Source: Candidatus Daviesbacteria bacterium (GTDB lineage: Bacteria > Patescibacteriota > Microgenomatia > Daviesbacterales > UBA10151). From it: a stretch of 48,126 bases of DNA. The stretch is from assembly GCA_016183305.1 (NCBI GenBank), contig JACPEW010000010.1, positions 1 through 48,126 of the forward strand. Direction: 5' to 3'. Shown here in pieces: positions 6,624 through 14,416 of the stretch; positions within the stretch are counted from its first letter, which is position 1; each line of letters starts with the position of its first letter. The notes below the pieces were generated by a model. That model was not told the DNA's origin. It saw nothing but the letters and a program-made list of their open reading frames with translations, and ran no database searches. Position numbers and translations under genes: made by a program.

Positions 6624-7083
6624 GTACCAAGTGTCCAAATAACAAGAACCAAAGCAAAAACCAAATAATAAATACAAATGGCTAGTAAGAAGTTTGACTT
6701 GGAGGACAGAACATTAAATTTTTCAAAAAAGGTTATAGACCTGGTTAAAAAACTTTCCAAAAACTCAGTAAATTTCGAATTAATAAGTCAAGTTGTTAGG
6801 TCTGCAGGCTCAGTTGGTGCAAACTATAGGGAAGCAAATGAGGCTTTAGGAAAGAAGGATTTCTATATGAGAGTGAGAATATGCAGAAAAGAAGCAAAAG
6901 AAACTAAATACTGGTTAGAGCTTATATTACACAATAATCCAGAATTTAAAGGGATAATAGATCCTTTGATCAATGAATCAACTGAATTTATCAGAATGTT
7001 TTCTGCCATGATCAAAAATTCAATTTAGAATTTGGTAATTGATTATTTCTTGGAATACTTGTAATTTGGTACTTGGAAAACTT
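6620..7083 (+). mobile_element. palindrome-bounded element carrying a four-helix-bundle (S23) gene
   Basis: The left arm (6620-6672) and right arm (7023-7083) are imperfect inverted repeats built from roughly 7-nt words of AAGTACC/CCAAATA type and enclose one gene (6678-7028). The same two ends recur at 44358-44426 with no gene between them: left end identical over 27 nt, right end 33 of 34 nt. The element starts within the trpS stop codon. The arms could fold into one long stem with the gene in the loop, as in the intervening sequences of spirochaete 23S rRNA that encode the homologous protein. Mobility is inferred. Confidence 0.65.
6678..7028 (+). CDS. four-helix-bundle protein (S23/23S rRNA IVS family)
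   Basis: This 116-residue all-helical protein has the S23 family hallmarks: FDLEDRTLNFSKKVIDLVKKL at the start, QVVRSAGSVGANYREAN in the centre and RICRKEAKETKYWLELI near the end. The family was first seen as ORFs in intervening sequences of Leptospira 23S rRNA and is structurally related to Avd of diversity-generating retroelements, which binds nucleic acid and reverse transcriptase. Its molecular role here is unknown. It lies wholly inside a palindromic element, suggesting it acts on, or moves with, those repeats. Start ATG at 6678 gives the usual family length. Confidence 0.9.
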   Translation: MASKKFDLEDRTLNFSKKVIDLVKKLSKNSVNFELISQVVRSAGSVGANYREANEALGKKDFYMRVRICRKEAKETKYWLELILHNNPEFKGIIDPLINESTEFIRMFSAMIKNSI

Positions 7084-7089
7084 AATTTT

Positions 7090-7410
7090 GTGATAACTAT
7101 TGAAGATTTTGCCAAAGTTGAACTTAAAGTAGGAACTATTCTGGAAGCAGAAGAGATTGCCGGGTCTTTAAAGCTGCTCAGATTAAAAGTAGATTTGGGA
7201 GAAGAAACTCCCAGACAAATCTTATCAGGAATCAAAGAGTGGTATAAATCCAGCCAACTAGTTGGTAAACAAGCTGTTTTTATTACTAATTTAGAACCAA
7301 GGATGATAATGGGATTTGAGTCACAGGGAATGATTTTAGCCACGGATGACGAGAAGCCAATTTTATTAAAACCCTCTAAAAAGGTTCCCGCAGGAACAAA
7401 AATTAGATAG
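7090..7410 (+). CDS. tRNA-binding-domain (EMAP/CsaA-type) protein
   Basis: The GTG at 7090 (VITIEDFAKVELKVGTI) is chosen because the longer frame reads through the right arm of the mobile element. The 106-residue product matches the OB-fold tRNA-binding domain found at the C-terminus of MetRS and in CsaA/Trbp111: DFAKVELKVGTILEAEEI, LLRLKVDLGEE, RQILSGIKEWY, VFITNLEPRMIMGFESQGM. The late part, ILATDDEKPILLKPSKKVPAGTKIR, is also typical of MetRS C-terminal domains. It may act in trans with methionyl-tRNA synthetase or as a stand-alone tRNA chaperone. Confidence 0.88.
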   Translation: MITIEDFAKVELKVGTILEAEEIAGSLKLLRLKVDLGEETPRQILSGIKEWYKSSQLVGKQAVFITNLEPRMIMGFESQGMILATDDEKPILLKPSKKVPAGTKIR

Positions 7411-7412
7411 TT

Positions 7413-7452
7413 ATCCTATAGGATTGACTTTTTCTCAGAATATTGATATAAT
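7413..7452 (+). promoter_or_regulatory. strong promoter with overlapping palindrome
   Basis: TTGACT (7424-7429), 17 nt, TATAAT (7447-7452) is close to consensus. The 12-nt perfect palindrome ATCCTATAGGAT (7413-7424) abuts the -35 box and may be an operator. It drives the frameshifted gene beginning at 7474. Confidence 0.65.
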
Positions 7453-7473
7453 TTGCAAGTTAATTTTACTTTT

Positions 7474-8799
7474 ATGCCCGAACACAGACATGCATCAATC
7501 TCCCTTGAGGAATTAATAGGTAAACTGCAAAAAAGAATTGATGAATTTACTCCAGGGCAGATCCACGGGAATTTAATGAAGCAGTAATAGAGGCAATAAA
7601 GAGGGTATACAGAGGTCCTATTATTTTTCCTGAAAGTCATCAGCCCATTCAAGCAGAGCAACCAGAAGCAAAACCAATAATACAATCACCATTACAGCCA
7701 CAGCCGGCAGTACAACCAGAACCAGTAGTAGTTGAGCCAATAAAGCCAGGGTCGGTTAGCAGATTCCGCACCCAAGTCTTGCAAAGTTTAGATAGATTTA
7801 GGATAGGCGGTGGACCCCATCAATTACTAGATGCAATCTCGCGGGCAGGGGAGGGCTTAACAAGAGATCAGCTCTTAATATTGGCGTTTTCTGGTGATCC
7901 TGGGAAAACTAATCAATTATTTGCTGCTATTTCTCGTATAAACGAGAAACTGCGGGAAGATGGAATACAAATTGCGTTGGTGCGGAAAGATGATGGTATC
8001 TTGAGGTATATGATTGTACCAACAGACCAAGTTGCAAGTACTGTTAAACGTAAAAAAAAGACTAAATCCGGCAAAATTCCCATTAGTCAACAGAGCTGAG
8101 GTTGGTGCTGCTGCAGTAGTTCCTGCTCAAGACATACAGACAGCTCCAGAAAAGAAAGAGCCAGAAGTTGTTGATTTATCTGCAAATTTACCTAAACCAG
8201 TCGAGTATTACCGTGCAAAAAGGGCAAAATGGTTAGCAGGCAAACCAATTAAACGAGAGATTGTCCCCAACCCAAAGCATCACCCGCTTCCGGATGGTTT
8301 TAGGAAAGTGGTGCCGGATATGGTTAAATTACCTTTGACTATAGGCAAGATCCCTTGGCTTAAAGAAGGAAACGGGGGAACGGGTAATGGCGACACTACA
8401 ATTAGTTTGGCTTTAGTAACGCTCTCCGATACAGGGAATAGACAGTTTTACCTTGGTAGTTATATCCGCCATCGTGTATTACTGGAAGCAACTGAAAATC
8501 TAACCGGCGAACAGTCGGACAGTGTGAACCAGTTGTTCTATTCTTGTTTGCCGGACATAGTCCGGAATAACTATAACCCGAAAGTAAAGACGGTTGAAAA
8601 TCCGCATGGAGGTGTAAGTATATTCTATAGGGGTAATAGGGCTGGTCAACGGGCGTATTTTATGAGGTTTGACTCAATTAATGGACTACCTGTAATCGTT
8701 AAAGTTGCTGTTTGTGATAAGGAAAGACAGGGTTTGGTATTGAGCGTCCTGACTACACAAGAGCATAAAAATATTAAAAAACTTGGTGGACTAAACTAA
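7474..8799 (+). pseudogene. uncharacterised gene broken by two frameshifts
   Basis: Three segments in different frames read as one protein. Segment 1 (7474 to about 7557; MPEHRHASISLEELIGKLQK...) shifts near a GGG run at 7555-7557. Segment 2 (about 7560-8059) holds a Pro/Gln-rich linker (7630-7750) and a winged-helix-like region (PHQLLDAISRAGEGLTRDQL... LRYMIVPTDQ). It shifts again at an A8 run (8052-8059) into segment 3, which runs to 8799 with a compact C-terminal domain (TTISLALVTLSDTGNRQFYLGSY...). The two shifts restore the original frame. No family was recognised. Homopolymer sequencing errors or true decay are both possible; a programmed shift at the A8 run is less likely. Confidence 0.6.
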
Positions 8800-8875
8800 T
8801 AACAAAGCTGATTTTCCAATGAAGGATATAAAGATAATTGCTCCCATATAGCTACCTCGCAATTTCAGCCTCAGT

Positions 8876-8885
8876 ATGCTAGAAT
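8876..8885 (+). promoter_or_regulatory. extended -10 promoter of ftsH
   Basis: TGCTAGAAT is an extended -10 with its box TAGAAT at 8880-8885. It ends 8 nt before the ATG at 8894 and overlaps an alternative ATG at 8876, which argues for the downstream start and a leaderless or nearly leaderless message. Confidence 0.5.
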
Positions 8886-8893
8886 TCAGCCAA

Positions 8894-10282
8894 ATGGCTA
8901 ATGGTAGAAGAAAAATCAATCTTAACAAAAAGATTTTCCCCATTATAAAAGGATTAATTGTTTATATCTTAATTGCTTTAGCAGCCTTGATTTTCTTCTA
9001 TCAAATTTCCGGGGAGCCTCCAACTGCTGGAAGCGATGTTCCAATCTCGCAAATTATCACAGATGTCAAAAATGGCAGGGTGGAAAAGATTATCCTAGAA
9101 GGTGATAAAGTGACAGCCCAGCTTAAAGGTTCTGAGCAAAAACTAACCTCCCGTAAAGAAGAAGGGGAATCAATTTATCAAATATTAAAATCTTCAGATG
9201 TAGATCCTAAAACTGTCACCATTGAAATAAAAGACTTATCTATCCAACAAGCCTGGTTAGGTATATTATCAGCGGTTTTACCAATCATAATTTTAGTGGG
9301 TTTGATGTTTTTACTGTTTAGGAATGCCAGGGAAGCTGGCCAGGGTATTTTTTCTTTTGGCCAATCCAGGGCCAGGCTTTTCACCAAAGATCAGCCCCAG
9401 ATAAAATTTACTGATGTGGCAGGGGCAGAAGAGGCTAAAAGAGAGCTGGCTGAGGTAGTAGATTTTCTGAAAAACCCCAAAAAGTATCAGGATATCGGCG
9501 CCAGGACTCCAAAAGGCGTCCTGTTGGTAGGGCCTCCGGGAACCGGTAAAACCCTTTTGTCGCGTTCTGTGGCAGGTGAGGCTAATGTGCCTTTTTACTC
9601 CATTGCCGGTTCTGAGTTTATGGAAATGCTCGTAGGTGTGGGTGCCTCAGTCACTGGCGATACCCCGATTCTTATAAAAGATGATCAAACTACCAAGCTG
9701 GTACCAATTCAGGACTTTATTGATCAATTTTATCGACCTAACGAGGCAGGGGTAGTCAAAAAAATTAGAGGATTTCAAACGCTGGGGTTTGACAAGGATA
9801 CCAATGGTTTCTGGGGAACTAAAAAAGGACAATTAGTCTTTAAACACAGCGTCTTTAAAAATATAGCAGCAGTTTACAGGCATAGGGCTGATGAAATTTA
9901 TGAAATAGAATATCTTGGAGGTAAACTTCGGACTACGGGCGATCATTCGGTTTTTGTAAGAGACCAGGGTAGAATCATTCCTAAAGAAGTTAGAAATCTG
10001 AAAAAGGGTGATCTTCTGGTAGAGTTGCCTTCACCAGAAAATGAATTCTGGACTTTGATTATTGGTAAAACCTCTAATCCGTTCTTGCCTAAAGCCAAAT
10101 ATCCTAATCAATTCAAAAGAGCCATTGTTAAGAAGGTAACAAAGAAAAAATATGATGGTTTTGTCTATGATCTTTGTGGGAAGCAGCTCCGGCAATTATT
10201 TTTATTGATGAAATTGAATCAATCGGCAGGCAAAGGGGAATGGGGTTTTCCGGCGGGCATGATGAAAGGGAACAAACTTTAA
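8894..10282 (+). CDS. ftsH: FtsH N-terminal part fused to a damaged intein
   Basis: FtsH is a membrane-anchored, hexameric AAA+ zinc protease that degrades membrane and regulatory proteins. Residues about 18-40 and 120-142 are the two membrane helices; Walker A GPPGTGKT lies near residue 212. After [13 protein letters not shown] the FtsH sequence stops and a splicing domain begins at 9647 ([13 protein letters not shown], intein block A with Ser1). It continues with block B (TTGDHSVFV) and block F ([11 protein letters not shown], ending about 10173). The usual block G (His-Asn followed by the +1 residue) and the FtsH segment corresponding to SRVRDLF are absent. The frame then runs out of phase with FtsH and stops at 10282. 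The Walker B and protease parts are in the next entry. Confidence 0.9.
   Translation: MANGRRKINLNKKIFPIIKGLIVYILIALAALIFFYQISGEPPTAGSDVPISQIITDVKNGRVEKIILEGDKVTAQLKGSEQKLTSRKEEGESIYQILKSSDVDPKTVTIEIKDLSIQQAWLGILSAVLPIIILVGLMFLLFRNAREAGQGIFSFGQSRARLFTKDQPQIKFTDVAGAEEAKRELAEVVDFLKNPKKYQDIGARTPKGVLLVGPPGTGKTLLSRSVAGEANVPFYSIAGSEFMEMLVGVGASVTGDTPILIKDDQTTKLVPIQDFIDQFYRPNEAGVVKKIRGFQTLGFDKDTNGFWGTKKGQLVFKHSVFKNIAAVYRHRADEIYEIEYLGGKLRTTGDHSVFVRDQGRIIPKEVRNLKKGDLLVELPSPENEFWTLIIGKTSNPFLPKAKYPNQFKRAIVKKVTKKKYDGFVYDLCGKQLRQLFLLMKLNQSAGKGEWGFPAGMMKGNKL
9647..10173 (+). other. mini-intein in ftsH lacking its C-terminal splice junction
   Basis: About 175 codons show the Hint-fold blocks A, B and F and no homing endonuclease domain. 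The insertion point is between Gly-Ala and Ser of the conserved GVGAS motif, between Walker A and Walker B, where a Ser would serve as +1 residue. The intein C-terminus (block G, His-Asn) and the first residues of the C-extein are missing. The junction carries GATCTTT, which could encode both the intein DL of block F and the DLF of FtsH, so a microhomology deletion or an assembly collapse is plausible. Confidence 0.8.
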
Positions 10283-11235
10283 ACCAGATTTTGGTGGAAA
10301 TGGATGGATTTACCCCTAATGAAAGGGTAATTATTCTGGCTGCGACGAATCGTCCTGATCTTTTAGACGCAGCTTTAATCAGGCCAGGCAGGTTTGACAG
10401 AAGAGTGGTTTTGTCTTTGCCAGACCTGGTGGAAAGGGAAGCTATTATCAAGCTGCATATGAAAGGCAAACCTTTTACCAAAGATGTATCAACAGAGAAG
10501 CTAGCCAGACGCACAGTTGGTTTTTCCGGGGCAGATCTGGCTAATATGCTAAACGAGGCAGCTATTTTGGCAGCCAGGGAGGGAAAAACAGCCATAGACA
10601 ATAAAGATTTGGAAGAAGCAGCTACCAAAGAAAAACTAGGGCCTCAAAGAAAAAGAATGCAGTCAGAAAGAGACAGAAAACTGGCAGCTTATCATGAGGC
10701 AGGTCATGCTATAGTTGGACACAACCTCAAAAATGTTGATCCGGTTCACAGGATTTCTATTGTCTCAAGGGGGATGTCTGGTGGTCATACCTTATTTCCA
10801 CCAACAGAAGACAGGTCAAATGAAAGTAAATCCAGGCTGATTGAACAAGTAACAGCTGCCTTGGGAGGGCAGGCCGCGGAGCAGCTGGTTTTTAAAGATA
10901 TCTCCACAGGCGCTGCGTCAGATATTGATGTGGCCACCAGTATTGCCAGGGCAATGGTAACTCAATATGGGATGTCTTCCTTAGGCCCAATCAGTGTTTC
11001 ACCCAGACCGATGTTTGGAATGTGGAGAGGAGAAGAGAGTGCAGAAATGTCACCAAAAATGCATGATGCAGTGGATGCAGAAATTAAAAAGATAACGGAT
11101 GCCTGCTATAAGAGCGCAGAAGAGTTACTTAAAAAGCACAAAGTTAAATTGGATAAAGTAGCTAAAGCCCTTTTAGAAAAAGAAACTTTAGAATCTGATG
11201 AATTTGAGAGCATTGTTGGCAAAAAGAAAAGTTAA
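10174..11235 (+). CDS. ftsH: FtsH C-terminal part (AAA+ end and zinc protease)
   Basis: A TTG at 10174 opens this frame, but it is more likely the continuation of ftsH than an independent gene: a TGA at 10168-10170 blocks it upstream. It encodes Walker B and flanks ([18 protein letters not shown]), the second region of homology ([18 protein letters not shown]), and the protease domain with HEAGH (about residues 174-178). The third zinc ligand is expected in the downstream [15 protein letters not shown] region. Missing between the two halves are roughly ten FtsH residues (RVRDLF and following). As an essential protease, an intact copy should exist elsewhere in the genome, or the junction is an assembly error. 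Confidence 0.9.
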   Translation: MWEAAPAIIFIDEIESIGRQRGMGFSGGHDEREQTLNQILVEMDGFTPNERVIILAATNRPDLLDAALIRPGRFDRRVVLSLPDLVEREAIIKLHMKGKPFTKDVSTEKLARRTVGFSGADLANMLNEAAILAAREGKTAIDNKDLEEAATKEKLGPQRKRMQSERDRKLAAYHEAGHAIVGHNLKNVDPVHRISIVSRGMSGGHTLFPPTEDRSNESKSRLIEQVTAALGGQAAEQLVFKDISTGAASDIDVATSIARAMVTQYGMSSLGPISVSPRPMFGMWRGEESAEMSPKMHDAVDAEIKKITDACYKSAEELLKKHKVKLDKVAKALLEKETLESDEFESIVGKKKS

Positions 11236-11237
11236 AG

Positions 11238-11471
11238 TTACTTTTTGACCTTAATGGTATGCGCAATAGCAGAGGGGTAACGGGATGGCTTGAATCCTAG
11301 TTTGGCTCCCAAAACTTTGGAGGCATCAAGAATTTCAATTCCCACTAATTCCTCCCCTGCATAATCAGCAATCCAGCCATCATCCAGCTCTTTAGTTTCA
11401 GTAATCTGTTTTCTTTTAGAGGTCAGATAGATATACATGGCGTCTATCTTTTTATCATAAGAGATTTTCAT
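11238..11471 (-). CDS. DUF2283 family protein
   Basis: This 77-residue protein matches the DUF2283 pattern: MKISYDKKIDAMYIYL, then a turn with DGWIADYAGEELVGIEILDASKVL. Members are small, of unknown biochemical role, and are often encoded beside DUF4258 proteins in a toxin-antitoxin-like pair. Here the DUF4258 gene lies 12 nt upstream on the same strand, so the two form an operon. The gene converges on ftsH with only 2 nt between the stop codons. Confidence 0.85.
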   Translation of the reverse strand: MKISYDKKIDAMYIYLTSKRKQITETKELDDGWIADYAGEELVGIEILDASKVLGAKLGFKPSRYPSAIAHTIKVKK

Positions 11472-11483
11472 AGTAATTGTATT

Positions 11484-11717
11484 TTACTTTTTTACTCTTT
11501 TTTTATCAAGCCAATGTACTGTAATTATTACAATATTCTTTCCTTCTTCTGAAACAACGAGCTTTAAATAATTTACACCAAAATCTGTAAGGTATATTTT
11601 TCTCTCATAATCACCAGGTAAGACATGATCTGGATTAACAGCACATTTGTCTACTAACTTCTTATCAATGCTTCTTACTAGCAACATTTCCTTGGCATGT
11701 TTAGTATAGATAATCAT
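11484..11717 (-). CDS. DUF4258-like protein, putative toxin partner
   Basis: This 77-residue protein (IIYTKHAKEMLLVRSIDKKLVDKC..., then RKIYLTDFGVNYLKLVVSE, ending VIITVHWLDKKRVKK) has the strand-helix-strand pattern and conserved His-Ala near the N-terminus of DUF4258 proteins, which look RelE-like. With the downstream DUF2283 gene it forms a probable two-gene toxin-antitoxin-type unit; which partner is toxic cannot be read here. An extended -10 on the minus strand (box 11724-11729) lies 6 nt before the ATG, indicating a leaderless transcript. Confidence 0.8.
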   Translation of the reverse strand: MIIYTKHAKEMLLVRSIDKKLVDKCAVNPDHVLPGDYERKIYLTDFGVNYLKLVVSEEGKNIVIITVHWLDKKRVKK

Positions 11718-11723
11718 AATTTG

Positions 11724-11729
11724 ATTGTA
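11724..11729 (-). promoter_or_regulatory. -10 box of the DUF4258/DUF2283 operon
   Basis: On the minus strand the sequence TGATACAAT is an extended -10 with TACAAT. It ends 6 nt before the start codon (11715-11717), the same spacing as at polA and several other genes here. Confidence 0.5.
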
Positions 11730-11736
11730 TCAAAAA

Positions 11737-11766
11737 TTGACAATCCGCATTTAAAAGGATTAAACT
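11737..11766 (+). promoter_or_regulatory. candidate promoter of the ABC transporter leader
   Basis: TTGACA (11737-11742), 18 nt, TAAACT (11761-11766). The same -10 variant is used before the pyrB leader. Transcription would start near 11773, giving a leader of about 210 nt. The -10 is only a partial match. Confidence 0.4.
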
Positions 11767-11816
11767 TACTATTGGCCAGATCTGCTGAACATCAAAACAA
11801 CAGAAGTAACCTGTAT

Positions 11817-11915
11817 ATGGCAATACAAGTACCTAGTATAAATATTTTAGCTGGGATTTCCTCAGTAATGAGGGGGATTTCCATAACTTTGATACATAAG
11901 ATGAAGAAAATTTAA
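11817..11915 (+). CDS. possible 32-residue leader ORF
   Basis: The ATG at 11817 opens a 32-codon frame ending at 11915 in the leader of the ABC transporter gene. It covers a direct repeat GGGATTTCC (11853-11861 in part, and 11874-11882) and the 5' arm of a possible antiterminator (11849-11861). No Shine-Dalgarno sequence is obvious. It may be a leader peptide or simply an open frame in structured leader RNA. Confidence 0.3.
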   Translation: MAIQVPSINILAGISSVMRGISITLIHKMKKI

Positions 11916-11968
11916 AATTCAAATTTAAAATTCAAAATTATGGAAACCAGCTGGTAGGCTGGTTTTTT
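11849..11968 (+). promoter_or_regulatory. terminator and possible antiterminator before the ABC transporter gene
   Basis: AAACCAGC (11944-11951) pairs with GCTGGTTT (11958-11965) and is followed by Ts, forming an intrinsic terminator 18 nt before the ATG at 11987. The bases GGAAACCAGCT (11942-11952) can instead pair with AGCTGGGATTTCC (11849-11861) with a 2-nt bulge, which would prevent terminator formation. The overall design matches the leader of the gene at 4518. Confidence 0.5.
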
Positions 11969-11986
11969 AATGCCAAAGGAGAAACT

Positions 11987-13756
11987 ATGTTACGATCAAA
12001 AAAGAGGATGAATTTTATACAAAAAATATGGCTTTTGATGAAGCCCTTTCACCGGGACTTCTATTCTATTGTGGCCATTACTGTGGTTTTCCAAGTAGTT
12101 AGGATGATTGCCCCATACCTGTTTGGGAAAATCTTGGATTTACTAATTTCTACTAAGGGCTTACTAACTTTTAAAGCAGCAGCCTTGGTAGTAGGGGGTT
12201 TAATCGGCATTAGGGTTTTGTCTTTGGTGATTGATTACCTGATAGATATTGTATTAGTGAGGCTGCTATGGAAGTCTGAACAATATGTATCCAGGCAAAC
12301 TTTTAATAAATTGTTGCAGCTTTCTTTGGATTACCATGAGAGGGAAAATACCGGCAATAAAATCAATATTGTCAATAAAGGCAGGGATAAGTTAATTGAC
12401 CTTTTGGCCACCTATGGTTGGAGTTTTCAGCCAGTGGTAATTCAGCTGGTGGTTAGCGCTATCCTCATGATTTTTGTTAACTGGATTTTTGGGTTAGTCT
12501 TTGCTGTATCCCTGATTCCGTTTATTATTAATATGTTTAAAACTTATCAAAATACCCAAAAGTTTAGGACCCAGCGTCATAATGCTTATGAAGCTTCATC
12601 TGGGGAGATTGGTGACACCTTAACCAATATCACAGTAGTGAAAGCTTTTGCCCAAGAAGAGCGTGAAGCTAAAGCTTTTTCCTCAATTTGGGATAGTATC
12701 AAAGCCTTTTCTATTAAAGAGTTTAAGCTACATATGATTAATGGGTTCTTGCGCAGTTTAAGCATTGAATTTATGTATGCTGTGCTGTTAATCATTGGTA
12801 TTTATGAAATCAGGTTAGGATTACTGACAGTGGGAAGCCTGGTCTTTTTAATCTCTTTAACTGAAAGAGCTTATTCTAATATTTTTCAGTTGGGCTGGAT
12901 CTATGAGCGGGCTATAGATGCTTCTGAACCAGTCGACCGGGTAATTTCTTTGCTTTCGCAAAAGCCCACCATTATTAACAATCCAAATGCCATAGTCACA
13001 AACATTATTGGCCAGATCAGTTTTAAACACGTGACTTTTGCCTACAATAGAAAAAAAGTCTTAAAAAATATTGGTTTTACTGTTCCAGCAGGTTCTTTTA
13101 CAGCTTTGGTGGGTAAGTCTGGTTCTGGCAAAACTACCATTGCTAAACTGTTAAGCCGCTACTATGATCCACAAAGTGGCAGTATCATTATTGATGGGAA
13201 ATATGACTTAAAAGATTTGGACTTAGATACTTACCGGAGCCAAACTTCAGTGGTATTCCAAGATTCTCCAGTCCAAAATAGGAAAGTTTGGGAAATTATT
13301 TCCTATGGAGCAGGTAAAGCTGATTTTGCAGAGGTGAAAGAATGGGTGGTTCAAGCAGCTAGACTAGCCAATGCTGAGGAATTTATTGCTGAATTGCCTG
13401 ATGGATACCAAACCCAAATTGGCGAACGGGGGGTAAAATTATCTGGAGGACAAAGGCAAAGGCTGGCCATTGCCCGGTCTTTATTTACCCAGCCAAAAAT
13501 CCTGATTATGGATGAACCAACTTCCCATTTGGATATTCATTCAGAGAGTTTAATTCAACAAGCCTTAAAAAGCTTATCTAATGAACGTTCTTTTACTAAG
13601 GTAATTATTGCTCATAGGTTATCAACAGTTAAAAATGCTGATCAGATTTTAGTGATGGAAAAAGGTAGAATCGTGGAAAGAGGTACGCATCCTCAGTTAT
13701 TGTCTAAAAATGGAGTCTATGCCAAAATTGTTGCCCAAAATGAGTTAAAAGGATAG
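11987..13756 (+). CDS. ABC exporter, fused permease and ATPase (MsbA/lipid-type)
   Basis: This 589-residue half-transporter has an N-terminal six-helix membrane domain (about residues 20-310) and a C-terminal nucleotide-binding domain. Walker A is GKSGSGKTT (about residue 375), the signature LSGGQRQRL (about 484), Walker B ILIMDEPTSHLD (about 504) and the His switch IIAHRLS. Such proteins act as homodimers exporting lipids, peptides or drugs; the substrate is not evident. It has a clear AAAGGAG ribosome site (11975-11981), unusual in this window, and is preceded by a terminator-type leader. Confidence 0.95.
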   Translation: MLRSKKRMNFIQKIWLLMKPFHRDFYSIVAITVVFQVVRMIAPYLFGKILDLLISTKGLLTFKAAALVVGGLIGIRVLSLVIDYLIDIVLVRLLWKSEQYVSRQTFNKLLQLSLDYHERENTGNKINIVNKGRDKLIDLLATYGWSFQPVVIQLVVSAILMIFVNWIFGLVFAVSLIPFIINMFKTYQNTQKFRTQRHNAYEASSGEIGDTLTNITVVKAFAQEEREAKAFSSIWDSIKAFSIKEFKLHMINGFLRSLSIEFMYAVLLIIGIYEIRLGLLTVGSLVFLISLTERAYSNIFQLGWIYERAIDASEPVDRVISLLSQKPTIINNPNAIVTNIIGQISFKHVTFAYNRKKVLKNIGFTVPAGSFTALVGKSGSGKTTIAKLLSRYYDPQSGSIIIDGKYDLKDLDLDTYRSQTSVVFQDSPVQNRKVWEIISYGAGKADFAEVKEWVVQAARLANAEEFIAELPDGYQTQIGERGVKLSGGQRQRLAIARSLFTQPKILIMDEPTSHLDIHSESLIQQALKSLSNERSFTKVIIAHRLSTVKNADQILVMEKGRIVERGTHPQLLSKNGVYAKIVAQNELKG

Positions 13757-13765
13757 AATAGGGAA

Positions 13766-14416
13766 GTGAAGAAATTTTCAATTTTTACTTTTGCCTTTTT
13801 ACTTTTGACCTTTCCTGCTCCTGTTTTTGCTCAAGCAAATACTTTAGAAAAGGCCAAAATAGATCCTGCCTCTCCTTTATATTTTTTAAAATCAGTCAGG
13901 GAAATTTTAGAATTAAAACTGGCAGGCACCACCCATATTCAGGTTTACCGTCAAATAGAATTTGCTACCCGCAGGGTTAGAGAAGTTAATAGTTTGGTAA
14001 ATACCCCTAATGAAGATTTGATTGAGCCAACTCTGGCTAGATATTTGTCACACTTGCAGGAGCTAAATAAATTGGCAAGTGCTAAAGACCAAATTGTGGC
14101 AGTTCAAATCGTTGAGTCAGTAACTCAGCATATGAGTGTTTTGCAAAAAATATACAGCCAAGTCTCAAATCCTTCAGCTATAAGATCAATAAGGACCACT
14201 ATTTATAGGTTATCTGAATGGAATTATCAGCTGGCCAGTAATCTGTCTGCTCTTAATAAGTATCCTCTTGCTCAAAGAGTGGTAGATTCAAACATATTAG
14301 GGTGTAATTTATTAGCCAGGGAAGCATCTTCTTCAGCTTTAAATGGGGTGGAAAAAGCTGTTTTTGAAAAAAGGGCAAAAGATTGTTTAACAAAGTTAAG
14401 TTTGATCCGTCTCTAG
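13766..14416 (+). CDS. secreted DUF5667-like protein
   Basis: The GTG at 13766 lies 9 nt after the ABC gene stop, suggesting co-transcription. The 216-residue product has a signal peptide (KKFSIFTFAFLLLTFPAPVFAQA, cleavage near residue 22), then the DUF5667-like motif DPASPLYFLKSVREILELKL, where Pro-x-Ser-Pro-x-Tyr-x-Leu-Lys is typical. The rest is helical, with two cysteines (about residues 182 and 206) that could form a disulfide outside the membrane. The function is unknown. It overlaps the convergent glycosyltransferase gene by 21 nt. Confidence 0.8.
   Translation: MKKFSIFTFAFLLLTFPAPVFAQANTLEKAKIDPASPLYFLKSVREILELKLAGTTHIQVYRQIEFATRRVREVNSLVNTPNEDLIEPTLARYLSHLQELNKLASAKDQIVAVQIVESVTQHMSVLQKIYSQVSNPSAIRSIRTTIYRLSEWNYQLASNLSALNKYPLAQRVVDSNILGCNLLAREASSSALNGVEKAVFEKRAKDCLTKLSLIRL

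Noticed and set aside
9178-9387. Antisense open frames within polA, recF, ftsH, carB and others
   Set aside because: They are shadows of conserved coding frames on the opposite strand, without start signals or family features.
10150-10173. Recoded TGA (as Gly, genetic code 25) reconnecting ftsH
   Set aside because: TGA is used as a normal stop in many clear genes here (for example at 1479, 2498, 16631 and 27342), and reading it as Gly would not restore the missing intein end.
10150-10185. Trans-splicing split intein joining the two FtsH halves
   Set aside because: A split intein would need a C-terminal intein fragment ending in His-Asn before the second FtsH part. The second frame is closed by a TGA at 10168-10170 and begins directly with FtsH-like residues, so no C-intein is present.
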